The notes beneath the pieces are model-generated. The model saw only the letters and a program-made list of their open reading frames with translations, was not told the DNA's origin and did no database searches. The position numbers and the translations under genes are program-made. A stretch of 64,000 nucleotides of DNA from Bacteroidales bacterium. GTDB taxonomy: Bacteria > Bacteroidota > Bacteroidia > Bacteroidales > FEN-979. Of this stretch, positions 46,440-57,221 are shown piece by piece; position 1 is the stretch's first letter; every line of letters starts with the position of its first letter. The stretch lies in NCBI GenBank assembly GCA_030681475.1, contig JAUXWT010000055.1, positions 68,914 to 132,913 of the forward strand, given 5' to 3'.

Positions 46440-48347
46440 ATGATTACATTTGAAGAATTGGGTATCAGCAAAGAGATTGTGCTGGCTCTCGTTGACCTTG
46501 GTTTTGAAGTCCCAATGCCTGTACAGGATAAGGTTATCCCGCTCCTGCTCGGTGAAAAGACCGATATCGTGGCGCTAGCTCAAACGGGAACCGGAAAAAC
46601 AGCAGCTTATGGACTCCCGCTGATCCAGCAAATCGACACGGGCATTAAACTCCCACAGGTGTTGATCCTTTGTCCGACCCGCGAACTCTGTGTGCAGATT
46701 GCCGGTGATCTCAGGGACTTTGCGAAATACATTGACGATCTGCATGTTCTCCCGGTTTATGGAGGCAGCAGCTATGACGTCCAGATCAAGGCCCTGAAAA
46801 AAGGGGTTCAGATCGTGGTGGCGACGCCCGGACGATTGATTGACCTGATGAACCGGAAAGCAATAAAATTTAGTAATGTCAAAACGGTCGTGCTGGATGA
46901 AGCAGACGAGATGCTCAACATGGGATTTCTAGACAGCATCAACGACATCCTGGCAGGGGTGCCTGAAAACAGGAACACACTCCTTTTTTCCGCGACCATG
47001 CCGAGGGAAGTTGCCGTGATCGCTAAAAAATACATGAACAAACCGCTTGAGATCACCATCGGTGACAGGAATTCGGGAGCCGAGAACATCAAGCATCTCT
47101 ATTATACCGTTCACGCAAAGGATAAATATACGGCGTTGAAACGCATCGTCGATTTTTATCCATCCATCTATGGCATCGTTTTCTGCCGCACACGTATTGA
47201 CACCCAGCTAATTGCTGACAAGTTGATTGGCGATGGCTATAGTGCCGAAGCTCTCCATGGCGACTTATCCCAGGCTCAGCGTGACAGCGTGATGCAGAAA
47301 TTCCGGATCCGGCATGTTCAGTTGCTGGTGGCCACCGATGTTGCCGCACGAGGTCTCGACGTTAACAACCTTTCCCATATTATCAATTACGCCCTTCCGG
47401 ATGATCTCTCGGCATATACCCACCGCAGCGGGCGAACCGGGCGTGCGGGAAAAGCAGGAACATCGATCGCCATCATCAATCTCAAGGAGAAGCACCTGAT
47501 CAGGCAGATCGAAAAATTGATCAACAAGACATTCATTGCCGCAAAGGTTCCCGGGGGACGTGAGATTTGTGAAAAACAACTGTTTAATCTCATCAACAAA
47601 ATGGAAAATGTTGAGATCGAGCATTCCGAAATCGATCCGTTCCTTCCGGCCATTTATCGCAAACTTGAATGGCTTGAAAAGGAGGATGTCATTAAACGCT
47701 TCGTGGCGCTTGAATTCAACCGTTTTCTTGAATACTACCGCAATGCGAAGGATGTTAACGTATATGAAGAAAAAGGGCGTGAATCGTCCCGTGACAGGGG
47801 CGGCAAAGAGTCGTTCCGCGACCGAGGCGGCCGGGGTGAATCCCGCAATGAGGTTACGGCATTTACACGCCTGGTAATCAATGCGGGTAAAGCCGACGGA
47901 CTTTACCCCAACAACCTTATCGAACTCATTAATGCCAACAGCCCGGGCAAGAGGATCCGTATTGGTGATATAACCCTGGGAAAAAATGACGGGATGTTCG
48001 AAGTTGATAGCGAATATGCTAAGTTTCTCACAGAATCGCTGAGTGAAGCCGAATTCAAGGGCGCTCAACTCTCAGTTGGTATTGCTAAGGGTGAGGCTAA
48101 GGTCAATGTGGATGAACGCCGCTTGTTCAAGGAGAAAGGGAAATTCAAGGGAGGTTCTGACTTCAGGAAAGGCAAGGATGACAAGTCATTTAAAAAGGAA
48201 AGAGCCGGAGCCAACTTTAAAAAGAAAAAAGATTTTCCCAAAGATCAGGATCTGGAGATCAAATCCTGGATAAAATCCAAAGGCGAGAACCCCTTTTCAG
48301 GCAGTGAAGAATGGAAAGGAACGAAGAAAAAGAGCAAGAAGAAATAA
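46440..48347 (+). CDS. DEAD-box RNA helicase with DbpA-like RNA-binding domain
   Basis: 'AQTGTGKTAAY', 'VLDEADEML', 'SATMPRE', 'HRSGRTGRAG'; basic C-terminus. Confidence 0.95.
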   Translation: MITFEELGISKEIVLALVDLGFEVPMPVQDKVIPLLLGEKTDIVALAQTGTGKTAAYGLPLIQQIDTGIKLPQVLILCPTRELCVQIAGDLRDFAKYIDDLHVLPVYGGSSYDVQIKALKKGVQIVVATPGRLIDLMNRKAIKFSNVKTVVLDEADEMLNMGFLDSINDILAGVPENRNTLLFSATMPREVAVIAKKYMNKPLEITIGDRNSGAENIKHLYYTVHAKDKYTALKRIVDFYPSIYGIVFCRTRIDTQLIADKLIGDGYSAEALHGDLSQAQRDSVMQKFRIRHVQLLVATDVAARGLDVNNLSHIINYALPDDLSAYTHRSGRTGRAGKAGTSIAIINLKEKHLIRQIEKLINKTFIAAKVPGGREICEKQLFNLINKMENVEIEHSEIDPFLPAIYRKLEWLEKEDVIKRFVALEFNRFLEYYRNAKDVNVYEEKGRESSRDRGGKESFRDRGGRGESRNEVTAFTRLVINAGKADGLYPNNLIELINANSPGKRIRIGDITLGKNDGMFEVDSEYAKFLTESLSEAEFKGAQLSVGIAKGEAKVNVDERRLFKEKGKFKGGSDFRKGKDDKSFKKERAGANFKKKKDFPKDQDLEIKSWIKSKGENPFSGSEEWKGTKKKSKKK

Positions 48348-48369
48348 CCATAATTTAACACTCATTATC

Positions 48370-48768
48370 ATGAAAAAGAGTAATTTTTATTCCTTAATTG
48401 CCACACTGGCGCTTATAATCGCGATATTCATCAGTGGTTGCAAAAAGAAAGCAGATGATCCGGTTCCTTCGTTTACCTTTAGTGCAGACACTGTAATGCT
48501 TGTCGGAGGTGTTCCGGGCGTGCAGTTTTATGCAAAATGCACCAACAATGGTGTCTCCATGGGAAATGTTACCCTTACCACTCCGCAGGATAGTCTTTAC
48601 ATTTACAACCATAACGGGGCATCATTCGCACAAAATGCATTAATTCCATTGCAGGGTACCAATCAAGCTTATCCCAGGAGGATCGGCACATGGAAAATTA
48701 ACCTGACCGGAAACAGCACCGGAGGTACTGCATTTGCCATGGATGCAACAATCGCGGTGAGCAAATAG
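48370..48768 (+). CDS. Hypothetical lipoprotein
   Basis: 'MKKSNFYSLIATLALIIAIFISGCKKK' lipobox. Confidence 0.7.
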   Translation: MKKSNFYSLIATLALIIAIFISGCKKKADDPVPSFTFSADTVMLVGGVPGVQFYAKCTNNGVSMGNVTLTTPQDSLYIYNHNGASFAQNALIPLQGTNQAYPRRIGTWKINLTGNSTGGTAFAMDATIAVSK

Positions 48769-48851
48769 TGAGGATGTACTAAACCCTATTGATCCAGCGT
48801 TGAATATCTTTAGGTAACAATCTCGTTAATCAAAACCAAAAACTTTAAGCC

Positions 48852-49685
48852 ATGAAAACCACAAGGATCATCGCCAGTTTATTTCTGATTGCAGGAATGA
48901 TTATGCTTAGTGCAGGCTGCAAGAAGGAAAGCACAAATATTACGAACACGGACACCTCTGCAGCTAAGGACAACTTTTTAGCCGAATCAGCATTCGACAA
49001 CGCTACGCAATGGTCAGATAAAGCAATGGCCGGTCACAGCCTCAAATCAACGCTGACCGATACTGTGTACATGGGCACCTGCGTATTGGCAACGCTCGAC
49101 CTCACTGTGATGCCATATGTCCTCATCATCGATTTCGGACAAACCAACTGCAAATGCGACGACGATCAGTACCGCCGGGGGAAGATCATTGTCCATTTCA
49201 ACGGAAGTTATTGGGTAGCCGGAACGGTAATCACCTATAATTTTGAGAATTACTTCATCAACGACAACCAGATCACCGGTACAAGGACAGTTACCAACAA
49301 AGGACGCAATGCAGACAATCATCTCTGGTGGGAAACAGTGGTCAGCGGTTCTGTGATCAAGGCCAACAACGGTGGCGCCTTTACCTGGAACTCCACGCGT
49401 CAGCACGAGTGGACAGAAGGAGAAGCTACGCTGTTTCAATGGTGGGATGACGTATATTTGATAACCGGTTCAGCCAGCGGCACAGGTACTAACGGCAAGG
49501 CATACAGCATCACCATTACCAATCCGCTGAAGAAAAAACTGAACTGCAAATGGTTGCAAAGCGGCACAATGGACATCCTGGTACAGGATCAGCCGCTCAT
49601 CACCCTTGATTATGGTAACGGAACCTGCGATAATATCGCTACCGTGACGGTAGGTGGCCAGTCATTTACCATCAATCTGGACTGA
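48852..49685 (+). CDS. Hypothetical lipoprotein
   Basis: 'IASLFLIAGMIMLSAGCKKES' lipobox; 277 aa; directly upstream of a TBDR gene. Confidence 0.75.
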   Translation: MKTTRIIASLFLIAGMIMLSAGCKKESTNITNTDTSAAKDNFLAESAFDNATQWSDKAMAGHSLKSTLTDTVYMGTCVLATLDLTVMPYVLIIDFGQTNCKCDDDQYRRGKIIVHFNGSYWVAGTVITYNFENYFINDNQITGTRTVTNKGRNADNHLWWETVVSGSVIKANNGGAFTWNSTRQHEWTEGEATLFQWWDDVYLITGSASGTGTNGKAYSITITNPLKKKLNCKWLQSGTMDILVQDQPLITLDYGNGTCDNIATVTVGGQSFTINLD

Positions 49686-49698
49686 ACCAATTGACAGA

Positions 49699-52038
49699 AT
49701 GTTCGTTCGGCGAATTTGTCTCGGGTATTTTTCCCTGACCATTATTTTCTTCCTTTTTTCAATTTCTGCTGTTTCTCAGGCTACACTAACCGGAAAGGTT
49801 ACCGATGCAGCAACCGGCGAATCGCTGCCTGGCGCCACGCTTTATATCCCCGACCTGAAAACGGGCGTCGCGGCTGACAAAGAGGGTGTTTACCAATTTA
49901 AATCCCTGCCAAAAAGCACACTGCTCATCCAGGTCAGTTTCATGGGTTATGGAGCCAAATCATTCATGATCAACCTGAACAACATTACAAACATGGATTT
50001 CAGGTTATCCGAAAAAGCCATTGAAGCCCAGGAAGTGGTCATAACGGGCAGTGGTATCACCACCGACAATAACCGAACCAGTGTCACCATAACGCCAATT
50101 GGGAAGGCCAGGCTGCTTACTACACCATCTACCAACCTTATTGATGCGATCTCAGCAGTACCAGGCCTTTCAGAGATCACCACTGGCGGGAACATTTCGA
50201 AACCAGTTATCCGCGGACTCAGCTACAACCATGTTGTTACACTCATCGATGGGGTCAGACAGGAAGGGCAGCAATGGGGCGATGAACATGGCATTGAGAT
50301 CGACCAATACTCGGCCGACCGGATCGAAGTGCTTAAAGGACCGGCAAGTCTTTTTTATGGTTCCGACGCCATGGGCGGGGTGATCAACATCCTCGAGCCA
50401 GTCCATGCACCCATGAATACCATCGGTGGAGAGGCGGCAAGCCAGTTCGCAACCAACAACATGATGTTGAACAGCACACTTATGATGGAGGGAAATCATA
50501 ATGGCCTGATATGGAGAGGAAGGGGCAGTTATAAAAATGCCGCTTCATACAAATCATCTCCTGAGTATGTTTACAATTCAGGATTTAACGAATTGAATTA
50601 CAACGCTTTGATAGGGCTGAACAGGAAGTGGGGCTTTTCACATATTCATTTCAGCAAATATGATGCGAATATTGGCATAGTAGAAGGCGAACGTGATAGT
50701 ACGACAAGAAAATTTATTAAAATGAACGGTGAAATCGTTACTGCGGATGCTGCGAAAAGCCGCAGGCTTGAACTCCCGTATCACAAAGTCCGGCATAGCA
50801 AGATCACTTCGGTCTCGAACTTCATTTCCGGAGATAACCAGGTGAGGATTAACCTTGGCTACCAGGAGAACGAACGCAGGGAATTTTCAGGAAGCATGGA
50901 TACGCCTGCACTTTTCATGCATCTCAATACCTGGACCGGCGACATCAAATACAGATATCTTTTTAAATCTGAAATTGAACTGGTTACAGGTGTTGGCGGC
51001 ATGATCCAATCAAACAAAAATAAGGGAAAAGAGTTCCTGGTTCCTGAATATGGTCTGAATGATATCGGAGGTTTTGTGTATGCCAAAAAATCATGGGAAA
51101 TATGGACACTGAATGCCGGGCTCCGATATGATTCGAGATGGGTTGACGGAAGGCCACTGTATCTCGACAGCGCCGGGATTCCGGCCTTAGCGGGAGATAC
51201 CATCTTCAAGGGATTTAATAGTAAGTTTTCTGCGTTCAGCGGTTCGGCAGGATTCACATTTACTCCCTCCGGGGTGTTTAATTTCAAGTTCAACCTTGGC
51301 TCGGGGTTTCGTTCTCCCAACATCGCTGAATTGGGTTCAAACGGTATCCATGAGGGAACTTTCAGGTATGAAATCGGGAATCCATCCCTGAAGCCTGAAT
51401 CCAGCCTGCAGGCCGACGGAGAGGTTTCAGTTTCATGGGACTTGCTCAATATAACCTTTGCCGGTTATTACAACTTTATAGCCAATTATATATACCAGCG
51501 TAACATCAACGGGGAAACTATTCTCAAGGATGGAACCAGGTATCAGGTTTTTCGATTTGTTCAGGGTAATTCGGTTCTGAAGGGTTTCGAACTGGAAATC
51601 GACATTCATCCGGTGGCTCAACTCCACTTTGAAAACAGCATTGATTATGTAATGGGTACCAACGAATCTTCCGGAACTCCCCTTCCTTTCATTCCGGCGC
51701 TTCACTCGGTTCACAAATTACGCTGGAATATTAATACCAGAAAAAATAGTTTACTCTACTCACCTTATATTGAAATTGGCGGACAAATTCATTTCGGCCA
51801 GAATCGTATTGACTCATTCGAAACTGAAACACCCGGCTATTTCCTGCTTGATGCTTCAATAGGCGCTAAAATTCAAATCGCGCAACAGTTGTGGACCCTG
51901 TACATATCAGGCAACAACCTTACTGATACCAGATATTTCGATCACCTCAGCCGCCTGAAGGAGCTGGGTGTTTATAACCCGGGATGGGGTGTGACGATTG
52001 GGGTGGTGGCGCCGTTTGGTGTTTATGAAAGGAAATAG
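49699..52038 (+). CDS. TonB-dependent receptor with carboxypeptidase-like regulatory domain
   Basis: 'ATLTGKVTDAATGESLPGATLYIPDLKTGVAADKEGVYQF' + plug 'SKPVIRGLSYNHVVTLIDGVRQEGQQWGDEHG...LFYGSDAMGGVINI'. Confidence 0.95.
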   Translation: MFVRRICLGYFSLTIIFFLFSISAVSQATLTGKVTDAATGESLPGATLYIPDLKTGVAADKEGVYQFKSLPKSTLLIQVSFMGYGAKSFMINLNNITNMDFRLSEKAIEAQEVVITGSGITTDNNRTSVTITPIGKARLLTTPSTNLIDAISAVPGLSEITTGGNISKPVIRGLSYNHVVTLIDGVRQEGQQWGDEHGIEIDQYSADRIEVLKGPASLFYGSDAMGGVINILEPVHAPMNTIGGEAASQFATNNMMLNSTLMMEGNHNGLIWRGRGSYKNAASYKSSPEYVYNSGFNELNYNALIGLNRKWGFSHIHFSKYDANIGIVEGERDSTTRKFIKMNGEIVTADAAKSRRLELPYHKVRHSKITSVSNFISGDNQVRINLGYQENERREFSGSMDTPALFMHLNTWTGDIKYRYLFKSEIELVTGVGGMIQSNKNKGKEFLVPEYGLNDIGGFVYAKKSWEIWTLNAGLRYDSRWVDGRPLYLDSAGIPALAGDTIFKGFNSKFSAFSGSAGFTFTPSGVFNFKFNLGSGFRSPNIAELGSNGIHEGTFRYEIGNPSLKPESSLQADGEVSVSWDLLNITFAGYYNFIANYIYQRNINGETILKDGTRYQVFRFVQGNSVLKGFELEIDIHPVAQLHFENSIDYVMGTNESSGTPLPFIPALHSVHKLRWNINTRKNSLLYSPYIEIGGQIHFGQNRIDSFETETPGYFLLDASIGAKIQIAQQLWTLYISGNNLTDTRYFDHLSRLKELGVYNPGWGVTIGVVAPFGVYERK

Positions 52039-52070
52039 CGAAATAGCGGTATAGCGAAATTTTGAAAATG

Positions 52071-53075
52071 CTATAGAAGCTGGTATTCGATAATCGGGTA
52101 GCCTTTCAGTCCGTCTTTATTGTAGAATCCGACGAAGCGCAACTTAAAATAATAACCGGAACCGTTGCGAATAATATAGTACAGGTTTGGCCTGAGGGTA
52201 TAAACGCCTGTGTCGAAGTTGTAATATTTCCAATCGTAACCAACGGCGTCAAGCGATTTGGTAAAATTCATGGCCATCGCTTTTTCACGACTGATCGATA
52301 AAAATCCGTCAGATGAATCCACAGCCACCTCCACCTGATAACGATTGATAAGTACGCCAGTTACAAGATATGGATACGGGATACCCTGATCTGTAAATAA
52401 AAGGGTTGTATATTGTGTAAACAACAGGTCATAAGCCAGCTTTGGAGGTTCTACCGGCATAACAGTACCTGTTTTCAGGCTAAAAAATTGATAATTGACC
52501 AGTGGATCTTTGGAAACTGCACCGGCAGATACGGATCCTCCTTTCAGAGGCGCATACCTGAAATAATACGTGTTGTTTTTCAGACTGTCAAAAATCACCT
52601 GGTACAGCCCGAGCGGATTACCCAATTCATCGAGGCCCCTGCTAATGGCATAAACGTGATTATTGGATATGGTATCATTACCAGTGATGGAAAACCATGC
52701 ACCTATCGCTGTGGAATCCGGATTCCCATCCGATTTATCAAAACGAAGCTTTACACCTGCTGTATCGAAAGACTGTCCGAATGTAACCTGCCCCAGGTCA
52801 GCAACCTTCATAAAGTTGCTGGAATTGAGGATGATGTGCCAACCGGTTGAGCGGCACTCGAAACCAAGGTCGAATGACGTTTTTACATTTGAGCGCACTA
52901 TTTTTGCTGAATCAAGGTTAAAATAGACCTGGTAAAGGTAGTTATCCATCATGGGAATCGTATCAGTCTTCACGTCACCTCTCGGATGAGGAGAGACCAT
53001 TTCATCCTCTTTAAAACAGGACTGAAACAACAACATCATGATAAACAACAAAATTAACTTGTTCGCCTGCATCAT
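52071..53075 (-). CDS. HmuY-like heme-binding lipoprotein
   Basis: 'MLLFQSCFKEDE' lipobox; 'YDLLFTQYTTLLF...PYPYLVTGVLINRYQVEV...YDWKYYNF' HmuY-like pattern; overlaps TBDR stop/start (ATGA). Confidence 0.8.
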   Translation of the reverse strand: MMQANKLILLFIMMLLFQSCFKEDEMVSPHPRGDVKTDTIPMMDNYLYQVYFNLDSAKIVRSNVKTSFDLGFECRSTGWHIILNSSNFMKVADLGQVTFGQSFDTAGVKLRFDKSDGNPDSTAIGAWFSITGNDTISNNHVYAISRGLDELGNPLGLYQVIFDSLKNNTYYFRYAPLKGGSVSAGAVSKDPLVNYQFFSLKTGTVMPVEPPKLAYDLLFTQYTTLLFTDQGIPYPYLVTGVLINRYQVEVAVDSSDGFLSISREKAMAMNFTKSLDAVGYDWKYYNFDTGVYTLRPNLYYIIRNGSGYYFKLRFVGFYNKDGLKGYPIIEYQLL

Positions 53076-55321
53076 TTGTATTTATTGAATTGAAATGACA
53101 GCTTTGCAAATATGGTCCGTCCCCAGCCCACATTGACTACACCTTGTCCACCGCTGTGTGCGCTGCCATTACCACTTGTTGATGGGATTGTTGTCGTGTT
53201 GAAAATATTTTTCACACCGGCAGAAAATCGGATACGGTTGTTCCAGAACCCCTTGCTGGCTGTAAAATCCATGGTATGGTAAGGATTTACCCATCCCCAT
53301 GCCAAAACCTTTTCATCAAATTGAAGTTGCGGGGCAGATCCGGAATATTTATAAAAAAGTGACAGGGTTACATCTGACTTAATAAAGCGATATGAGGGAC
53401 TCACTGTTACCTCGGTTGACCACTTAAAGGGTTGATAGGCGATTGCAGCATCGGGACTTCCGGTAATGCCTGTTTCGGCCAAACCAAACTGCAGTTTAAA
53501 CGCTGGGTAGATGGAGTATGAACAACCCAACTGAACACCTGCACTCTTATACCTGCTTACATTCTCATAGCTGTATTCAAGGCTGTTGCCTGTCTGTGCG
53601 AGCAGAATCACATTTTCAATGAAGTTATAAAAACCACTCACATCCATTGACCAGGCCACCTTTCTCTCTTCCACTGTCCAATTGAGGTTCATGTTAAGGT
53701 TGTTTGATTTCTCAGCTTTCAGGTCGGGATTTCCTTTTACATTATGGTTTACATCCACAAACACCAGATAGAGTTCTTTGATCGATGGCGCGCGGAACCC
53801 GCGGGAATATGAAAACCTCAGGTTCAAGGGTTCGTAAATATTCCACTTGGCGCTAAGCGCATACACCAAAGGCGCCGCATACTCTGTATTATATATGAAT
53901 CTGATCCCCGGCTGGATGGAAAGAACCACCCTGTTGGTATTCTGCACGCGTACAGGTTCCCATTTCACACTCAGAAATGCGGCATAATCGCCGATTTCCT
54001 GTTCATTCCCTGCAATTTTTTTGCCCCTTCCCTGTTCAACACTGATATCGATTCCGGCCTGATAATTCAATTTGCGATCCGAACTGCTGGCCGCATATGT
54101 ACCACGGGCAATAAGGTTGGTGATTGAAGTCGTATCCTGTGCCCAACCCTGAGGGATCGCATTTTCATTCAGGGTTGTCAGGTCTTTGAAAATGGTCTTA
54201 CGCACCCTGTTGTACCCTGACCACGATCCCAAAAGGTTAATGAAACGGCTTTTACGCAATTTAAAGTAGCCATCAACACGTCCTGAATACCTGATTGTTG
54301 TAAAATGGTTATCAAAAGCGGTTTCATAATAGGGTCCGAGCAAGGGACCCTGATCGAGAAGCAATTCATTGAAATAATCGCCCGCAACCTTTATTTTCAT
54401 CTTGTTGGCCGTAAATGTATAATAACCATCCAAAAAGTACTGACGCCGAGGTTTGAATGTCTTGGCCCGATGGGTGTCAACCGGCGAATATCCTCCGAAA
54501 AAATTCCGGCCGCCGTCAAGCGATATTCCATGCTTTTTCTGATTTATGGTTAAGGCGCCATCGAAATTATATACGCCAACTGATTCGGTATAGGCACTGG
54601 CAGTAGTACTCAACAGCGAAGACTTGTTCTCCCGGGTGATGATATTAATAACTCCGGCGAGTGCATTGCTTCCATAAATCACCGACATGGGTCCTTCGAT
54701 CACCTCCACATGGTCAACATTATAGAGGTTGATCTGGTTCAGATCGAAGTTGCCATTCATCCGGCCAATCAGCGGTACGCCATCCTGGAGGAATTTAACA
54801 TTTTCGCCCGACATCCCCTGAATACGAAGGCTTGTGCCAAGCACACCATCCTGCGTCACCCGCATGGTTGACTGATCCTTGAGTAGATCAGCCATGTTGG
54901 TTGCAGCCTTCTGCTCGATCTGCCGGGCATTGATCACCTCCACTTTGTAAATTGATTTATCTGCCCGCTCGGGGGTATATTGTGCGGTAACAACCACTTC
55001 ATCAATGTTGAGAACCTTTGGTCGAAGCTTAACATCAAATGATTGCCCGGGTTTAATCGTATCGGTGTATGTTGCGAAGCCAACGTAGCTTATCGCGATC
55101 TTTGAAATCTCCTGAATCTCATTTAAAACTTTCCCGTCAATATCGGTAAGACTGTATTTTGAGGAACCTGATTTCAACCCCTCAAAACACACATGAGCGA
55201 AGGAAACCGGTTCAAGACTTTTCTGGTCTATAACCTTAATAAAAGCCTTTTGGCCATAACCAGCGGTTACGGCCAAAAGACTGAAAAGTCCGATAAGGAG
55301 GCTGAATGGGCCTTTAATCAT
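53072..55321 (-). CDS. TonB-dependent receptor (HmuR-like, heme/metal uptake)
   Basis: Plug 'RIQGMSGENVKFLQDGVPLIGRMNGNFDLNQINLYNVDHVEVIEGPMSVIYGSNALAGVINI'; adjacent HmuY-like genes. Confidence 0.92.
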   Translation of the reverse strand: MIKGPFSLLIGLFSLLAVTAGYGQKAFIKVIDQKSLEPVSFAHVCFEGLKSGSSKYSLTDIDGKVLNEIQEISKIAISYVGFATYTDTIKPGQSFDVKLRPKVLNIDEVVVTAQYTPERADKSIYKVEVINARQIEQKAATNMADLLKDQSTMRVTQDGVLGTSLRIQGMSGENVKFLQDGVPLIGRMNGNFDLNQINLYNVDHVEVIEGPMSVIYGSNALAGVINIITRENKSSLLSTTASAYTESVGVYNFDGALTINQKKHGISLDGGRNFFGGYSPVDTHRAKTFKPRRQYFLDGYYTFTANKMKIKVAGDYFNELLLDQGPLLGPYYETAFDNHFTTIRYSGRVDGYFKLRKSRFINLLGSWSGYNRVRKTIFKDLTTLNENAIPQGWAQDTTSITNLIARGTYAASSSDRKLNYQAGIDISVEQGRGKKIAGNEQEIGDYAAFLSVKWEPVRVQNTNRVVLSIQPGIRFIYNTEYAAPLVYALSAKWNIYEPLNLRFSYSRGFRAPSIKELYLVFVDVNHNVKGNPDLKAEKSNNLNMNLNWTVEERKVAWSMDVSGFYNFIENVILLAQTGNSLEYSYENVSRYKSAGVQLGCSYSIYPAFKLQFGLAETGITGSPDAAIAYQPFKWSTEVTVSPSYRFIKSDVTLSLFYKYSGSAPQLQFDEKVLAWGWVNPYHTMDFTASKGFWNNRIRFSAGVKNIFNTTTIPSTSGNGSAHSGGQGVVNVGWGRTIFAKLSFQFNKYK

Positions 55322-55323
55322 GC

Positions 55324-56604
55324 CTAACGGATGATCATTACTTTAGTCACCGTTTTCGTTGCTGCAGTGGAAACGGTCACAAAATAAATCCCGGGTTGCA
55401 CCCCGGTTACATCCATTGAATAAGCATTCGGCCCATCAGCCATTCGTCCCGGACGATCTGCACGGAGTTGTCGGCCTGACAGATCTGTAAGCGTAATTGT
55501 AAGGTCTTCACCGGTAATACCGGTCATATACAGGTTGATCCTGCTGGTTGCAGGATTAGGGAATACAGTACTTTGAATGTTTCCGGCAAATGTTTCGCTA
55601 ATACCCACACCTGCGGCTTTCACCAGGTCAAATTTCACAAGACCTGTTGAAGTGCCTGCAAAATGTGTAAAGATCAGCTTGTAAATGTCGCCTTGAACAG
55701 GTTTTACAAAATAAACGGTCGAATCAACTACCTTGAAAGTAAAAGACTGCATATCAAATACTTTCCAGTCCCATCCGATTGAAGACCGCGTGGAATCCCA
55801 TGTCCCCGCACCAAAATCACTATAGTCAAGCGATACCGGATAAAACTTTTTTGTCTTTACAGATTCATTACTCAGTACACCTGTTACCAGGTATGGAGTG
55901 CCATTTGACTGAATTGACATATATTTGGTAAAAAGGATATCCCAACTGGTTTTTGCCGGTTCGAAAGCCACGCGGGAATTGGTTTGAAGTGAAAAGCCGG
56001 AAAAATCCGTTGTCATCACCGAATTCAGGTCCTCTGATACGTTTTGTTCAGATGATCCATCAAGGTTGGCATACCGGAAAATATAAATATTGGCTGCGGA
56101 CAATTTTTTCATCATCCAGAGTTTTTTAAAACTGCCGTCACGTAGTTTGATCACAAAAAGGGAATCACCTGTCAGGTTGTGTGTAACATCATTGTATTTG
56201 CACCATCCATAATCGGGATGCCCTGAAGCATTGCGTGAGAATGCGCCATTTTCCCAGTCTGTTGGATCGTTGAACATTGGTTTCCACGACGATAAACCTG
56301 CTGTATCCATGGTAGCCCAGCCGGATGTATCGGCCTTTGGATAGGTATAAAGAACTACCCCGGATCCATCATTTGTCAGAATTGATGAACTCATTTTCAT
56401 CGTTCTGAATGCGATATCCCAGGTGGCACGTGGAGAAGTTTGAACGACGCCATTGGCCATGCTGTAAAAAACATCATTGGCGTACCCCGCCGACATTACG
56501 ATCGAGTCAGATTTCATTAACCCTGCCGCATGTAGAGGTATAGTGATGAGCATAACGAAAAGTACAACAAGACTTGTTGAAAGAAAAGTAAATGTGTTTT
56601 TCAT
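55324..56604 (-). CDS. HmuY-like domain protein with T9SS sorting domain
   Basis: Start re-set to MKNTFTFLSTSLVVLFVML; 'WDILFTKYMSIQSNGTPYLVTGVLSN...IGWDWKVFD' parallels the 52071 protein; tail 'VFPNPATSRINLYM...GIYFVTVSTAATKTVTKVMIIR'. Confidence 0.82.
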   Translation of the reverse strand: MKNTFTFLSTSLVVLFVMLITIPLHAAGLMKSDSIVMSAGYANDVFYSMANGVVQTSPRATWDIAFRTMKMSSSILTNDGSGVVLYTYPKADTSGWATMDTAGLSSWKPMFNDPTDWENGAFSRNASGHPDYGWCKYNDVTHNLTGDSLFVIKLRDGSFKKLWMMKKLSAANIYIFRYANLDGSSEQNVSEDLNSVMTTDFSGFSLQTNSRVAFEPAKTSWDILFTKYMSIQSNGTPYLVTGVLSNESVKTKKFYPVSLDYSDFGAGTWDSTRSSIGWDWKVFDMQSFTFKVVDSTVYFVKPVQGDIYKLIFTHFAGTSTGLVKFDLVKAAGVGISETFAGNIQSTVFPNPATSRINLYMTGITGEDLTITLTDLSGRQLRADRPGRMADGPNAYSMDVTGVQPGIYFVTVSTAATKTVTKVMIIR

Positions 56605-56747
56605 GGTAGAGATTTTTATTATTAGAATTGTGAAGGGGTAAACAGGTGAATTGGGAAACAGTAAACAGGTGAACGGGTAAACAAGGTAAACAGAGTTCCT
56701 GAACATTAAAGTTCAGTAACTATGAATTTCTCTTTTACCGGTTGATC

Positions 56748-57116
56748 TTAGGAAATTGGGGGGCCACGTAAGCCGCAGGAGGAAATCCGGTTGGAGGCCG
56801 GCGCTTTTTGGAAAAGACCAAAGGAGATAAAAGTACCTGATCTGAGTTGAACGCTTGGATCAACCATGGCCAGATCAAAATCACTGCCATGAACATCCTG
56901 CTGATGATATTGGTTATCGATGGAAATTTTCGAAAATGATAGCGCTTTGGAATGTTTTTCGATATCCCGCTTATAGCCAATAAAGTTTGGGATCAGGGGT
57001 TTTCCCCATATTTTATATTGATGGAAATTGATTAATGATCCGAAGCAGATGATTGCAACGGCCATTGCCTGAAAGCAAAGAATAAGAATTATATTTTTTT
57101 TTCGGCGACGGATCAT
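56748..57116 (-). CDS. Small N-terminally anchored protein with C-terminal 'RGPPIS' tail
   Basis: 122 aa, N-terminal TM 'IILILCFQAMAVAIICFGSLI'; first gene upstream of the HmuY/TBDR locus on the same strand. Confidence 0.55.
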   Translation of the reverse strand: MIRRRKKNIILILCFQAMAVAIICFGSLINFHQYKIWGKPLIPNFIGYKRDIEKHSKALSFSKISIDNQYHQQDVHGSDFDLAMVDPSVQLRSGTFISFGLFQKAPASNRISSCGLRGPPIS

Positions 57117-57221
57117 CTATTGATAAATGATTAACAGATGGCAAAAATACAAATTATTTCCAAACTGAATTACAAATGTCCTTTATTTTGAAATTCTTTT
57201 TCAACAACTTGTTAGTAAAAA

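Noticed and set aside
47265-48068. 267-aa minus-strand ORF opposite the DEAD-box helicase
   Set aside because: Antisense shadow of a strongly conserved helicase; composition and lack of motifs do not support coding.
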